From NCBI GenBank assembly GCA_025924715.1, contig JAICHV010000011.1, positions 23,621-87,620 on the forward strand: a stretch of 64,000 bases of DNA, in the 5' to 3' direction. Below are positions 50,904 to 59,842 of the stretch, in pieces. The stretch's first letter is position 1. Each line of letters begins with the position of its first letter. Under the pieces are notes generated by a model that saw nothing but the letters and a program-made list of their open reading frames with translations, searched no databases and was not told where the DNA came from. The translations under genes and the position numbers were made by a program. The stretch is from Alphaproteobacteria bacterium. Lineage in GTDB: Bacteria; Pseudomonadota; Alphaproteobacteria; Micropepsales; Micropepsaceae.

Positions 50904-52091
50904 ATGAAAATCGGCCTTTTCACCGACAATGTACCCGCCACCGTAGGCGGGGGGTTCGTGTTGCGCGACGACATCGCGCGCGCCGCCACCGCCCTTGCCG
51001 GCCCGCACCGTTTCGAGATTGTGGTGGTGCCCCCGCCCGATGAACCGCCCCCGCCACCGCCACCGCCACCCAAAACAGGCTTCCGGCGCAATTGGGACCG
51101 GTTGCTGCGCGGACCCGAGCCTGCCCCACCGCCGCCACCGCCGGGACGTTCCGCGCTGGAACGGTTTGCCGACGAAGTCGCTCGGCGCCAGTTCGACCTT
51201 GTCTGGTACAACAATTTCAATCCGCTCTATATCGGCGTTCCCTACATCATCAATATTTTCGACCTGCAGCATCGTGTGCAGCCCTTCTTTCCCGAAGTCA
51301 GCAACAAGGGCCAGTTCGAACATCGCGAAGAGTCCTATACCCATGCCACCCAGCGCGCCGCGATGGTGACGGTGGGGTCTGAGGAGGCCAAGGCGCAAGT
51401 CTGCCATTTCTATGGCGTGGCCGCGGAGAATATTCATGTGCTGCCATTTCCCACGCCGCAAAAAGCCATCGACATCGCCACCGGGCGGCTGGCGGTGGCG
51501 CCGACAGGGGACGTGCGCGCCAAATACGCGATTGTGGGAGATTTCCTGTTTTATCCGGCGCAGTTCTGGTCGCACAAGAACCACGTCAATCTTCTGCTGG
51601 CGCTGAAACAGTTGCATGACCAGGGCCGCAAGCTGTCGCTGGTGCTGACCGGCGCCGATCACGGCAATCGTTCGCATGTGGAAGCGGTCGCCGCGAAACT
51701 TGGCCTGAGCACTTTCGTCCATTTCTGCGGCTTTGTTCCGTATGAAGACATTCTGGGTTTTTACCGCCAGTCGCGTGCCCTCGCCTATGTGAGCTTTTTC
51801 GGACCCGAAAACTTGCCCCCCTTGGAAGCGATGGCGCTGGAATGTCCCCTGATCCTGTCGGACATTCCCGGCGTGCGGACCCTTCATGGCGACGGTCCGG
51901 TCTATGTACAACCCGACGATCCGGCCTCGATCGCACAAGGCATCAGCTTTGTGCTCGATCATCCCGAAGAAATCGCGCGGCGCGCCAAGGCCAGCCGGGA
52001 CATTGCGCTAGCCAATAACACCCAGGCTTATCTCGCGTCGTTCCAGGCGCTGCTGGACGCCTTCGAACGCAAGCGCCGCTGCTGGCCCTGA
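50904..52091 (+). CDS. GT-B family glycosyltransferase with polyproline segments
   Basis: This 395-residue GT4-like enzyme has N-terminal MKIGLFTDNVPATVGGGF and C-terminal VLTGADHGNRSHVEAVA, then the GPENLPPLEAMALECPLILSDIPG acceptor/donor motif with the E-x7-E arrangement. Unusual for the family are two polyproline runs at residues about 45-56 and 75-82. The Pro codons are mostly CCG and CCA and may require EF-P. It is expected to act at the cytoplasmic face on a lipid or polysaccharide acceptor. It is not in a visible polysaccharide operon. Confidence 0.88.
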   Translation: MKIGLFTDNVPATVGGGFVLRDDIARAATALAGPHRFEIVVVPPPDEPPPPPPPPPKTGFRRNWDRLLRGPEPAPPPPPPGRSALERFADEVARRQFDLVWYNNFNPLYIGVPYIINIFDLQHRVQPFFPEVSNKGQFEHREESYTHATQRAAMVTVGSEEAKAQVCHFYGVAAENIHVLPFPTPQKAIDIATGRLAVAPTGDVRAKYAIVGDFLFYPAQFWSHKNHVNLLLALKQLHDQGRKLSLVLTGADHGNRSHVEAVAAKLGLSTFVHFCGFVPYEDILGFYRQSRALAYVSFFGPENLPPLEAMALECPLILSDIPGVRTLHGDGPVYVQPDDPASIAQGISFVLDHPEEIARRAKASRDIALANNTQAYLASFQALLDAFERKRRCWP

Positions 52092-52109
52092 ACGACCGGG
52101 CGGGCCGCC

Positions 52110-52150
52110 AAAAGCAAAACAGCGGCCTGATTTTCATCAGACCGCTGTCC
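52110..52150 (-). terminator. hairpin terminator after rpsI
   Basis: On the minus strand an imperfect stem of CAGCGGTCTGAT and ATCAGGCCGCTG with a short loop is followed by TTTTGCTTTT. It lies directly downstream of the rpsI stop at 52174. Confidence 0.65.
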
Positions 52151-52173
52151 TGTTGCAGATTTCGAAACGCGGG

Positions 52174-52662
52174 TTAGCGCTTGGAGAACTGGAACGAGCG
52201 ACGCGCCTTGGGGCGGCCGTATTTCTTGCGCTCGACCGCGCGCGGATCCCGGGTGAGGAAGCCGCCCGGCTTGAGCACGGGACGCAGGCTGGGCTCGTAA
52301 TTCACCAGGGCGCGGGAAATGCCGTGACGCACGGCGCCGGCCTGGCCGGAAAGCCCGCCGCCCTTCACCGTCACCACCACGTCGAACTGACCGTCGCGGC
52401 TGGCGGCGATCAGCGGCTGGCGCAGGATCATGCGCAGAACCGGGCGGGCGAAATAGGTCTTCTCATCGCGGCCATTGACCGTGATCTTGCCCGAACCCGG
52501 CTTGATCCAGACGCGCGCAACCGATTCCTTGCGGCGGCCGGTGGCATAGGCGCGGCCCTTGGCGTCGCGGCGCTTGTCGACGCTTTCCGCTTCCGCCGGT
52601 TGATTGGTCTTGGCCTTGATCAGGGTGGATTTGAGTTCACCGAACTTGTTGTCGTCCGCCAT
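52174..52662 (-). CDS. rpsI: 30S ribosomal protein S9
   Basis: This 162-residue protein ends with the invariant S9 C terminus RRSFQFSKR, whose last residues contact the P-site tRNA. It contains [19 protein letters not shown] and [23 protein letters not shown]. An alphaproteobacterial N-terminal extension of about 30 residues precedes the core. It is downstream of rplM with only two bases between stop and start. Confidence 0.97.
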   Translation of the reverse strand: MADDNKFGELKSTLIKAKTNQPAEAESVDKRRDAKGRAYATGRRKESVARVWIKPGSGKITVNGRDEKTYFARPVLRMILRQPLIAASRDGQFDVVVTVKGGGLSGQAGAVRHGISRALVNYEPSLRPVLKPGGFLTRDPRAVERKKYGRPKARRSFQFSKR

Positions 52663-52664
52663 GG

Positions 52665-53141
52665 TCAGGCTGCCTTCGTTTTATATTGGGTGTTCTTGGG
52701 GTTCATCGCGGCGACATCCAGGGTCTGGGGCTGCTGCGCCTCATGGGGATGCTCGGCGCCGGGATAGACGCGCAAGTTCGACATCTGGCGGCGGCCCAAG
52801 GGACCGCGCGGCACCATGCGCTCCACCGCCTTTTCGACGATGCGCTCGGGGAATTTGCCGGCCAGGATGGCGCCGGCGCTGCGTTCCTTGATCCCGCCGA
52901 TATAGCCGGTGTGATGGTAATAGATCTTCTTCTTCAGCTTGGCGCCGGTCAGAACGATCTTGGCGGCATTGATGACAATGACATTGTCGCCGCAATCCAT
53001 ATGGGGGGTGTAAGTGGGCTTGTGCTTGCCGCGCAGCCGCATGGCGATGATCGAGGCGAGCCGACCGACCACCAGGCCTTCGGCGTCGATCAGGATCCAT
53101 TTCTTCTCGATCTCGGAGGCCTTGGCCGAGTAGGTTTTCAT
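52665..53141 (-). CDS. rplM: 50S ribosomal protein L13
   Basis: This 158-residue protein starts at ATG 53141 (the frame to 53219 has an unlikely leader). Core L13 sequence is visible: [40 protein letters not shown], and [21 protein letters not shown]. It binds 23S rRNA. It is cotranscribed with rpsI. A 16-bp palindrome lies upstream near 53230-53245. Confidence 0.97.
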   Translation of the reverse strand: MKTYSAKASEIEKKWILIDAEGLVVGRLASIIAMRLRGKHKPTYTPHMDCGDNVIVINAAKIVLTGAKLKKKIYYHHTGYIGGIKERSAGAILAGKFPERIVEKAVERMVPRGPLGRRQMSNLRVYPGAEHPHEAQQPQTLDVAAMNPKNTQYKTKAA

Positions 53142-53299
53142 GAGCGTTCTCTTTGTTGGACGGGGGCGTATACGGATTTGGGCTGACGGGGTCAACAGAA
53201 ATGTCGGAATTCCGGGCATTTGCGATGCGCGGTATTATGATACCGTATGGAATGGGCGGTAAAGGTGTAATTGCCATGCGCCCGCACTAGATTTGCCCG

Positions 53300-54097
53300 A
53301 TGAACGCACCCGATCCCCTGCTTTTGACCACCCAGACCGGGGCGGTCTTGCGGCTGACCTTGAACCGGCCATCGGCGCGCAATGCGCTTTCCATCGCCCT
53401 CACCGCCGCCCTGGCGCGGGCCTTGGAGGCTGCCGCCGCGGATGCATCCGTGCGGGTGGTGATCATTGGCGCCCAGGGGCCCGGTTTTTGCGCCGGCCAT
53501 GATTTGCGCGAGATGACGGAGTTGCGCCGGGACGGCGATGGCGGGGCCGCGGCTTATCAAAGCCTGTTCACCGCCTGCTCGAAGATGATGCAGCAGATCG
53601 TCACCCTGCCCAAGCCGGTGATCGCACAAGTTCAGGGCGTCGCCACCGCGGCGGGATGCCAGATGGTGGCAAGCTGCGATCTGGCGATTGCCGCCGATAC
53701 CGCCCGCTTCGCCACGCCCGGGGTGAATATCGGTCTGTTCTGCTCCACGCCCATGGTGGCGCTGTCGCGCAATGTGGGGCGCAAGGCGGCGATGGAGATG
53801 CTGCTCACCGGCGAGATGGTGAGCGCTGCGGAGGCGGTGCGCATCGGCCTGATCAATCGCGCCGTGGCACCCGAACAGTTGGAAGCCGAGGCCATGGCCC
53901 TGGCGCAGAAAATCGCCGCCAAGCCCCGCGCCACGATCCGCACGGGCAAACAAGCCTTTTACCGCCAGCTCGAGATGCCGCTGGGTGAAGCTTATGATTA
54001 TGTCACCCGGGTGATGATCGACAACATGCTGGAGCCGGAAGCCAAGGAAGGCATCGGGGCGTTTTTGGAGAAGCGGGAGCCGAAATGGCCCCAATGA
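53300..54097 (+). CDS. enoyl-CoA hydratase/isomerase family protein
   Basis: This 265-residue crotonase-family enzyme has the oxyanion-hole region AQGPGFCAGHDLREM near 52-66, the catalytic loop VATAAGCQMVASCDLAIAADTARFATP, and LLTGEMVSAAEAVRIGLIN. The sequence resembles ECHDC3-type members. It converts an enoyl-CoA to the 3-hydroxyacyl-CoA or acts on a related substrate; the precise substrate is unclear. Its stop overlaps the CoA-binding gene. Confidence 0.9.
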   Translation: MNAPDPLLLTTQTGAVLRLTLNRPSARNALSIALTAALARALEAAAADASVRVVIIGAQGPGFCAGHDLREMTELRRDGDGGAAAYQSLFTACSKMMQQIVTLPKPVIAQVQGVATAAGCQMVASCDLAIAADTARFATPGVNIGLFCSTPMVALSRNVGRKAAMEMLLTGEMVSAAEAVRIGLINRAVAPEQLEAEAMALAQKIAAKPRATIRTGKQAFYRQLEMPLGEAYDYVTRVMIDNMLEPEAKEGIGAFLEKREPKWPQ

Positions 54098-54606
54098 ATT
54101 ATCCCGACACCTTGATCAAATCCATTCTGCGCAGCGTCAAGACCATCGCCATGGTAGGGGCCAGCGGCAATGAGATCCGCCCCTCTTATTTCGCGATGAT
54201 GTATCTTTTGAACAAGGGCTACAAAATCATTCCGGTCAATCCGGGCCTGGCCGGCAAAACTATTCTGGGCCAGACGGTTTATGCGTCGTTGAAAGATGTT
54301 CCGGCGCCGGTCGACATGGTCGATATTTTCCGCGAAGCCAAATATGCGCCGCAAATCGCCCGCGAGGCGGTGGCAGAAAAAGACCGGTTGGGCGTGAAAT
54401 ATCTCTGGATGCAGCTGGGCGTGGTCAGCGACGAAGCCCGCGCCATCGCCGAGGGCGCGGGCCTCACCGTGATCATGGACCGCTGCCCCAAGATCGAACA
54501 TGGCCGCTTTTCCGGCGAGCTGGGCTGGATGGGGATCAACCGCAAAGTCATCGACAACCGCAAGCCCTTGCTGTTCGGCAAAGGCGGAAGTTTGAAGCGG
54601 CTCTAA
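54094..54606 (+). CDS. CoA-binding protein (YccU-like)
   Basis: The ATG at 54094 overlaps the hydratase stop (ATGA) and gives 170 residues. The CoA-binding Rossmann motif is IAMVGASGNEIRPSYFAM near 18-35 and its C-terminal half ends GLTVIMDRCPKIEHGR, both hallmarks of the family. It binds coenzyme A; physiological role is unknown. Position between the hydratase and a GST gene suggests a small metabolic operon. Confidence 0.9.
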   Translation: MNYPDTLIKSILRSVKTIAMVGASGNEIRPSYFAMMYLLNKGYKIIPVNPGLAGKTILGQTVYASLKDVPAPVDMVDIFREAKYAPQIAREAVAEKDRLGVKYLWMQLGVVSDEARAIAEGAGLTVIMDRCPKIEHGRFSGELGWMGINRKVIDNRKPLLFGKGGSLKRL

Positions 54607-54607
54607 G

Positions 54608-55213
54608 ATGTCCCTCGACAACGCCGCGCTGACGATCTTCGGCTCCTCGCTGTCGGGCAATTGCCTGAAAGTGAAATGGGTCGCCGAGCGCCTGGGTCTT
54701 CCCTTCGATTGGGTCGAGATCGATGTCATGAAGAAGGAAACCCGATCGGCGGAATTCCTCGCCCTCAATCCCGCGGGCCAGGTGCCGGTGGTGCGCTTCG
54801 CCGATGGGCGCCTGCTGGCGCAGTCCAATGCCATCGTGCTTTATCTGGCCGAAGGCTCCAATCTGATTCCGGAGGGCTTCGACCGCGCCTTGATGCTGCA
54901 ATGGCTGTTCTGGGAGCAGTACAGCCATGAAACCGCTATCGCCGTGCTGCGCTTCCGCAAGACCTATCTGAAACTTCCGCCCGACCAGATCGACCCCAGC
55001 CTGGAGCCGCGCAGCCGCAAGGCGCTGGATGTGATGAACGACCATCTCAGCACGCGCGGCTATTTCGTCGCCGGGCGGCTGACCCTGGCCGATATCGCCC
55101 TGGTCGGTTACACCCGCTGGTCGCATGAGGCGGGCCTGGACCTCAAGGAATGGCCGCGCGTGCAAGCCTGGGTCGCGCGCATCGAAAGTGATTTGAACAT
55201 TGGGCGCGCGTAA
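54608..55213 (+). CDS. glutathione S-transferase family protein
   Basis: This 201-residue protein has an N-terminal thioredoxin-like domain with SSLSGNCLKVKWVAERLG and the glutathione-binding AGQVPVVRFADGRLLAQSNAIV, and a C-terminal all-helical domain with LTLADIALVGYTRW. It is cytosolic and likely conjugates or reduces small electrophiles. One base separates it from the CoA-binding gene. Its stop lies 13 bases before metY. Confidence 0.92.
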   Translation: MSLDNAALTIFGSSLSGNCLKVKWVAERLGLPFDWVEIDVMKKETRSAEFLALNPAGQVPVVRFADGRLLAQSNAIVLYLAEGSNLIPEGFDRALMLQWLFWEQYSHETAIAVLRFRKTYLKLPPDQIDPSLEPRSRKALDVMNDHLSTRGYFVAGRLTLADIALVGYTRWSHEAGLDLKEWPRVQAWVARIESDLNIGRA

Positions 55214-55226
55214 GAGGAGACAGGCC

Positions 55227-56495
55227 ATGGCCGAATATGGATTTTCCACCCTGAGCGTCCATGCCGGGGCGCAGCCCGATCCCGCCACCGGAGCGCGGGC
55301 GACGCCGATCTATCAGACCACCGCTTTTGTGTTCGAAGACGCCGACCATGCCGCGGCCCTGTTCAATCTGCAGGTCTTCGGCAACATCTATTCGCGCATC
55401 ATGAATCCGACCAATGCGGTGCTGGAGGAACGGGTGGCGGCGTTGGAAGGCGGCCGGGCGGGCCTGTCCTGCGGCAGCGGCCATGCCGCGCAATTGCTGG
55501 CGCTGCACACTTTGATGAGCCCGGGCGACAATATCGTGGCGGCGCGTCAGCTTTATGGCGGCTCGATCAACCAGTTCAGCCAGGGCTTCGCCAAATTCGG
55601 CTGGCAGGTGCATTGGGCCGATGCGCGCGAGTCCGGCAGCTTCAAAGGCGCGATCGACGACCGCACGCGGGCGGTGTTCGTCGAAAGCATCGCCAATCCG
55701 GGCGGCATCATCACCGATATCGAGGCCGTGGCGAAGATCGCCCATGCCGCCGGCGTGCCGCTGATCGTCGACAACACTTTGGCGACGCCCTATCTGATCC
55801 GCCCGATCGAATGGGGCGCCGATATCGTGCTGCATTCGGCGACCAAATTTTTGGGTGGCCATGGCAATTCCATAGCAGGTGTGATCGTCGACAGCGGCAA
55901 ATTCGATTGGGGCAGCGGAAAATTTCCTACGTTGTCGGAACCCTGCCCCTCCTATCACGGGATGAAATTGTGGGAGACCTTTGGCGACATGGCCTATGCC
56001 ATTGCCTGCCGCGTGCTGGGGCTTCGCGATCTGGGACCCTCGCTCTCGCCGATGAACGCCTTTCTGGTGCAGACCGGAATCGAAACCTTGCCGCTGCGGG
56101 TGCAGAGGCATAGCGACAATGCCCTGGCGGTGGCGCGCTGGCTCAAGGCCAATCCCAAAATCTCCTGGGTCAATTATGCCGGGCTGGAAGACAATGCGTT
56201 TTACGGCCTGCACAAGAAATATTGCCCCAAAGGCGCCGGCAGCGTGTTCACCTTCGGACTCAAAGGCGGCTATGAGGCGGGCGTGAAACTGGTCAATGGG
56301 GTGAAGCTGTTCAGCCATCTCGCCAATATCGGCGACACCCGCAGCCTCATCATCCATCCCGCCTCCACCACCCATCGCCAATTGTCGGACGAGGATCGCA
56401 TCAAGGCCGGCGCCGGGCCGGACGTGGTGCGGCTGTCGGTCGGCATCGAGGATGTGGCGGATATTATCGCGGATCTGGAGCAGGCATTGGCGTAA
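55227..56495 (+). CDS. metY: O-acetylhomoserine (thiol)-lyase/aminocarboxypropyltransferase
   Basis: The ATG at 55227 follows an AAGAGGAGAC ribosome site and gives 422 residues. The PLP lysine is K207 in [12 protein letters not shown], and the MetY pattern [22 protein letters not shown] and [15 protein letters not shown], with a long loop, distinguish it from MetB/MetC. It forms homocysteine directly from O-acetylhomoserine and sulfide. Together with the metC gene at 3 kb, both methionine routes are present. Confidence 0.95.
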   Translation: MAEYGFSTLSVHAGAQPDPATGARATPIYQTTAFVFEDADHAAALFNLQVFGNIYSRIMNPTNAVLEERVAALEGGRAGLSCGSGHAAQLLALHTLMSPGDNIVAARQLYGGSINQFSQGFAKFGWQVHWADARESGSFKGAIDDRTRAVFVESIANPGGIITDIEAVAKIAHAAGVPLIVDNTLATPYLIRPIEWGADIVLHSATKFLGGHGNSIAGVIVDSGKFDWGSGKFPTLSEPCPSYHGMKLWETFGDMAYAIACRVLGLRDLGPSLSPMNAFLVQTGIETLPLRVQRHSDNALAVARWLKANPKISWVNYAGLEDNAFYGLHKKYCPKGAGSVFTFGLKGGYEAGVKLVNGVKLFSHLANIGDTRSLIIHPASTTHRQLSDEDRIKAGAGPDVVRLSVGIEDVADIIADLEQALA

Positions 56496-56506
56496 GCGGA
56501 GGAACG

Positions 56507-56905
56507 ATGCTTAAGCACTGGCGACCCGCCAGCTCAGGATTGTTAGCGCTAGCTATCTTGTCACCATGCTTGTCCATGGCGGCGCCTGCTGCCACGCAGA
56601 AACCTGCTGCGGTCTCCGTCGAAGTATGGACCGAACCCAATGGCACCATGCAATATCGGTATGATGGGAAGAAGGTCGATGCCAAGGAATTTGATCGCTT
56701 GTGCGACGACGGGATAAAGAAAAAAGCAAAATTCCGCCTGGAGCAACATTTTCCGGCAGGAGATCAGGTCAAGGCCATCCTGCTCGAAGCGCGTTGTACG
56801 GGCGCGTATCATATCGGTTTTACGGGGATCGACCAGTACCCGGTACCGCCAGCCGCAGCTCATAGGCATGCCACACCGCCGCGCAAAGCAGCGTCGCCGC
56901 GGTGA
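56507..56905 (+). CDS. small exported protein with ExbD-like domain
   Basis: This 132-residue protein has a signal peptide to about residue 25 (SMA-AP). The mature part, VSVEVWTEPNGTMQYRYDGKKVDAKEF and a helical stretch then CTGAYHIGFTGIDQYPV, resembles the periplasmic domain of ExbD/TolR without the membrane anchor. Its last 86 bases overlap the convergent end of ctaA. I am not sure the C-terminal 20 residues are coding; an ExbD relation is only by pattern. Expression would follow metY. Confidence 0.6.
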   Translation: MLKHWRPASSGLLALAILSPCLSMAAPAATQKPAAVSVEVWTEPNGTMQYRYDGKKVDAKEFDRLCDDGIKKKAKFRLEQHFPAGDQVKAILLEARCTGAYHIGFTGIDQYPVPPAAAHRHATPPRKAASPR

Positions 56906-57905
56906 CCTGGTGCAGCGCAGCCAGGGTTTCGGGGGCCTGCATCAACAAGGTGGTGATCCCCAGCGCGATCTGGAATCCGGTGATGCCCAGCACCAGATCG
57001 GCCGTGATCCGGGCCCATTCGCCGGCGCGCCGCGACATGGCCCACAGCCAAAGCGCGAAGCCGGCGACCAGATAGGCGCCGATGCGGTGATCGAACTGGG
57101 CAAGCCCGTCATTCTCAAAGAAATTGATCCACCAGGGCTGATGGAAGAAAACCCCTTCCGGCAACAGCCGCCCATTCATGTCGGGCCAGGTGTTATAGAC
57201 CAGCCCGGCATGCAGCCCGGCCACCAACGCGCCCAGCAACATCTGGACATACACCAAGGTGGCGAAAACGAAGCCGCGCTTGGCCGGGCGCGGTGCGGCG
57301 GAGAATGGGCGCAGATATTCCAGCGCGATCCACAGAATCGCCACCAGAAGCAGCAATGCGGTGCCCAGATGGATCGCCAAACGATATTGGCTGACCGAAA
57401 CCCGGACCTCGAGCCCGCTCTGCACCATCCACCAGCCGATCAGGCCTTGCAGGGCGCCCAGCAGAAACAGCACGACAAAGCGCGGCCATTGCGCGCGGCG
57501 GATCGTGCCTTTCCAGGCGAACCAGACAAAGGGAACCGCGAAGGCAACGCCCAAAAACCGCCCCAGGAAGCGGTGCGTCCATTCCCACCAGAAAATGCCT
57601 TTGAACCCTTCCAGGGTCATGCCGGCGTTCTCAACCCGAAATTGTGGGATCAGCCGGTATTTGGCGAAAGCGTCTGCCCATTGCGCATCGTTCAAGGGCG
57701 GGATCGCGCCCATCACGAGATCCCATTGGGTGATGGACAGGCCCGAACCGGTCAGCCGCGTCAGCCCGCCAATGGTGATCATCGCCATGATGATGGCGGC
57801 GATGGCCAGCAGCCAGACGCCGACGGCGCCGGAGGCGCCCATAATTAAATTGGGCGCGTCCGCGCCCGGGGCGTGCGGCTTGTTTTTTCCGGCCGGGGCT
57901 TTCAT
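56820..57905 (-). CDS. ctaA: heme A synthase
   Basis: This 361-residue inner-membrane enzyme oxidises heme O to heme A for cytochrome oxidase. It has eight hydrophobic helices, the conserved start VGVWLLAIAAIIMAMITIGG, GLSITQWDLVMGAIPP and histidines such as EWTHRFLGRFLG, HLGTALLL and FDHRIGAYL that bind heme. The first 25 residues are encoded by a copy of the GC-rich dispersed repeat (57825-57870), so the true start may be internal, at residue 22. No cox operon is nearby. Confidence 0.94.
   Translation of the reverse strand: MKAPAGKNKPHAPGADAPNLIMGASGAVGVWLLAIAAIIMAMITIGGLTRLTGSGLSITQWDLVMGAIPPLNDAQWADAFAKYRLIPQFRVENAGMTLEGFKGIFWWEWTHRFLGRFLGVAFAVPFVWFAWKGTIRRAQWPRFVVLFLLGALQGLIGWWMVQSGLEVRVSVSQYRLAIHLGTALLLLVAILWIALEYLRPFSAAPRPAKRGFVFATLVYVQMLLGALVAGLHAGLVYNTWPDMNGRLLPEGVFFHQPWWINFFENDGLAQFDHRIGAYLVAGFALWLWAMSRRAGEWARITADLVLGITGFQIALGITTLLMQAPETLAALHQVTAATLLCAAVWHAYELRLAVPGTGRSP
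57825..57870. repeat. copy of the 43-45 bp dispersed repeat, over the ctaA N terminus
   Basis: The sequence GGCGCCGGAGGCGCCCAT...TTGGGCGCGTCCGCGCCC matches the three tandem units at 19.05-19.19 kb. In the ctaA frame it encodes ADAPNLIMGASGA, showing the repeat can enter an N-terminal coding region in frame. Confidence 0.85.
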
Positions 57906-57971
57906 GCGCGTTCTCTAGCCTCCGCCGGCCCCCCTCGTCTATGGTTGGGCCCCTTCTTCTTTGATGAGCAA

Positions 57972-58178
57972 ATGACCCGTCGCCGCAAGACCCTGATCGC
58001 TGCCATTGTCATCGTGTTTTTCTGGCTCCCCGCCTATGCCCTGTTCGTCACCGGCCTGGCGCGGCATGTCCTGCCGGGAGCGCCCTGGTATGTGAACCTG
58101 TTGTTCTATGCCCTCACCGGCACCTTCTGGATCGTGCCGATCGGCTTGTCGCTACCCTGGATGTACCGCGAGCCATGA
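57972..58178 (+). CDS. DUF2842 family small membrane protein
   Basis: This 68-residue protein has two predicted helices, TLIAAIVIVFFWLPAYALFVTG and LLFYALTGTFWIVPIGLSLPW, with a WPxxxWY-type turn. The end WIVPIGLSLPWMYR is typical of the alphaproteobacterial DUF2842 family. Function is unknown. It overlaps the small acetyltransferase gene by four bases and is divergent from ctaA, as often in alphaproteobacteria. Confidence 0.85.
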   Translation: MTRRRKTLIAAIVIVFFWLPAYALFVTGLARHVLPGAPWYVNLLFYALTGTFWIVPIGLSLPWMYREP

Positions 58179-58438
58179 TCGACAATGTGGAACGGCAGCG
58201 TTTCGAAGCCAGCGAGAACGGCCATCTGGTGTTCGCCGATTACCGGCTGCGCGGCAATGTCCATCTCCTCACCCATGTCGAGGCCGATCCGGCGCTGCGC
58301 GGCACCGGGGCGGCGGCGCGGCTGATGGAGGCGATCGTCGCCCATGCCCGGGCCCATGGCCTCAAATTGCAGCCGCGCTGTTCCTATGCGGTGGCCTGGT
58401 TTCGCCGCCACCCCGAGGCGGGCGATTTGCTGGGTTAA
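58175..58438 (+). CDS. small GNAT-like acetyltransferase (YjdJ-type)
   Basis: This 87-residue protein has the compact GNAT core of the YjdJ/GCN5-like small family: LVFADYRLRGNVHLLTHVEADPALRGTGAAARLMEAIVAHARAHGLKLQPRCSYAVAWF (here split). The pattern V-x3-LRGxGxA-x-RL is the acetyl-CoA motif. Substrate is unknown. It overlaps the DUF2842 stop by ATGA. Confidence 0.85.
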   Translation: MIDNVERQRFEASENGHLVFADYRLRGNVHLLTHVEADPALRGTGAAARLMEAIVAHARAHGLKLQPRCSYAVAWFRRHPEAGDLLG

Positions 58439-58573
58439 TTGCCCTCGGACTGCGACACAGACCAGGATTTCCGCGGCATTATTTTGGTTTTGGCCGGTTG
58501 CCTCCAAGGGGTCCGCCTGACATATTCCGCGCCCCTGAGGCCGCCCCGGCGGCGGTCCTCGAATATCTGGAAT

Positions 58574-58651
58574 CGGAGCGTGGCGCAGCCTGGTTAGCGC
58601 ACCAGTCTGGGGGACTGGGGGTCGTGGGTTCAAATCCCGCCGCTCCGACCA
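58574..58651 (+). tRNA. tRNA-Pro (anticodon GGG)
   Basis: The 78-nt sequence has acceptor CGGAGCG pairing CGCTCCG, D arm TGGCGCAGCCTGGTTAGCGC, anticodon loop CTGGGGG giving GGG, T loop GGTTCAAATC and encoded CCA. Together with the TGG tRNA at 10.4 kb it covers most proline codons. Confidence 0.95.
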
Positions 58652-58909
58652 TTAACCTCATATTTTCAAGAGATAATTGCAGCCAGCTCTTTTGCGCCCT
58701 GCCCTACCATAAGAGATCTCTTGCGAGTTCGAGAGACACGGCGGCGGAGACAGCCAACGGTAGACTGCCATTGCACCTTGCCAATGCTTTGTTTTAGGCG
58801 CCTCCTCACCCGTCGCCAGCCGATTATTGGGGCGCTGGCGCTTGAGAGACATCAGGGACACTTTCTGAACGGTGCCCGCACTCCCGCTCATTTGGCAACG
58901 GAGGCGCAC

Positions 58910-59221
58910 ATGTCGCATTCAAAACTTATTACGGATTCCGAAGACGATATTCAACGCCGCGCTCAAGGCATGATTGGCGCGTTCGAGCGACGGGCGGCCG
59001 AGGAATGCCAAGTCCGCATTCAAAAAATGGCAAAAAAGGGCGATGCCGCCGGGTTGTCTGTCTGGACCCGCATATTGCTCGCCGTCCGCAGGGCCCAAGG
59101 GCATGCGGCTTCGCCGGTGCAAAAATTCGCTGACGATTACTCACAGGGTGCGGAACCGGCCCACGCCCACGCATTTCCGGTAACGAGCGAAAATCGGGCC
59201 GGGCTACAAAGTCGAGATTAA
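58910..59221 (+). CDS. small hypothetical protein, paralogue of the 26 kb gene
   Basis: The ATG at 58910 follows a GGAGGCG ribosome site and gives 103 residues. It shares the pattern G-M-I-x-A-F-x3-A-x3-C-x3-I-x-K-M with the protein at 25937-26245, and the acidic/Lys helix and V-W ending. The N-terminal part (DSEDDIQRRAQGMIG) is helical. Function unknown. Confidence 0.65.
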   Translation: MSHSKLITDSEDDIQRRAQGMIGAFERRAAEECQVRIQKMAKKGDAAGLSVWTRILLAVRRAQGHAASPVQKFADDYSQGAEPAHAHAFPVTSENRAGLQSRD

Positions 59222-59273
59222 TGCCCTGGCGCGGTCCAGGGCGCTATCTGAAACTGCGGCCGGCTTGGTTCGA

Positions 59274-59552
59274 TCACAACCGGGATCGACCCCGTCTTCC
59301 GTCCGCGCTTCCCAGTTCGCGTATATCTCCCCTTTTCATTCCCCGGCTTCGCATGTGCTCGTCCGCCAATGCAATTCCGAGGGAAGCACGGCGTTCCGGA
59401 CCGACAAATTCCTGAACCGCAGCGACAGCCGACTCCGCGTCTGCCAGGGCCACCACGTAATTTCGGTTCTTGTTAGGCGCGTTCGGCGAAACGACACGTA
59501 TGACCCAGCCCCGCAATTGATCGCGCACCGCTAATTCCTCATCATCGGCCAA
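59274..59552 (-). CDS. small hypothetical protein
   Basis: This 92-residue protein has a beta-like start LRGWVIRVVSPNAPNKNRNYVVALAD then a helix and ERRASLGIALADEHMRSRG. The composition is protein-like and the frame is open over its full length. I do not recognise a family. Its start is close to the ORF-poor stretch. Confidence 0.45.
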   Translation of the reverse strand: MADDEELAVRDQLRGWVIRVVSPNAPNKNRNYVVALADAESAVAAVQEFVGPERRASLGIALADEHMRSRGMKRGDIRELGSADGRRGRSRL

Positions 59553-59788
59553 CCAGATGTTATCGTCTGGATGTTCGTAAGCTTAGTCGCAGCAAATCCA
59601 AGCCGCAAGCTGATCGAATTTTGGCTTCGCCACACAGACAAAAAGTCCGCCCATCGCGTGGGACAACGGCGGGCAGATATAGGCCCGTGCGCACAGTTCC
59701 GCGGCCGGATATTTCGGACACGTTTTTTCAATCTAATTGCGCGAAGCTTTGCACGGTGCCGGAGCGCTGGGGTTTTGCTCCGCTACCA

Positions 59789-59822
59789 TTTATAGCTGAC
59801 GCGTATTTATAGCAGACGCCTA
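59789..59822. repeat. tandem 17-bp direct repeat
   Basis: TTTATAGCTGACGCGTA is followed immediately by TTTATAGCAGACGCCTA, identical at 15 of 17 positions, and a degenerate third start TCTATAC follows. Confidence 0.75.
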
Positions 59823-59842
59823 TCTATACATGGGCGATAACT

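Noticed and set aside
53192..54094. 300-codon minus-strand frame opposite the enoyl-CoA hydratase
   Set aside because: Shadow of the hydratase coding strand, His/Gly/Gln-rich with no motif.
59531..59731. 66-codon frame on the minus strand
   Set aside because: Unusual composition, no ribosome site, overlaps the ORF-poor stretch and partly another frame; no support.
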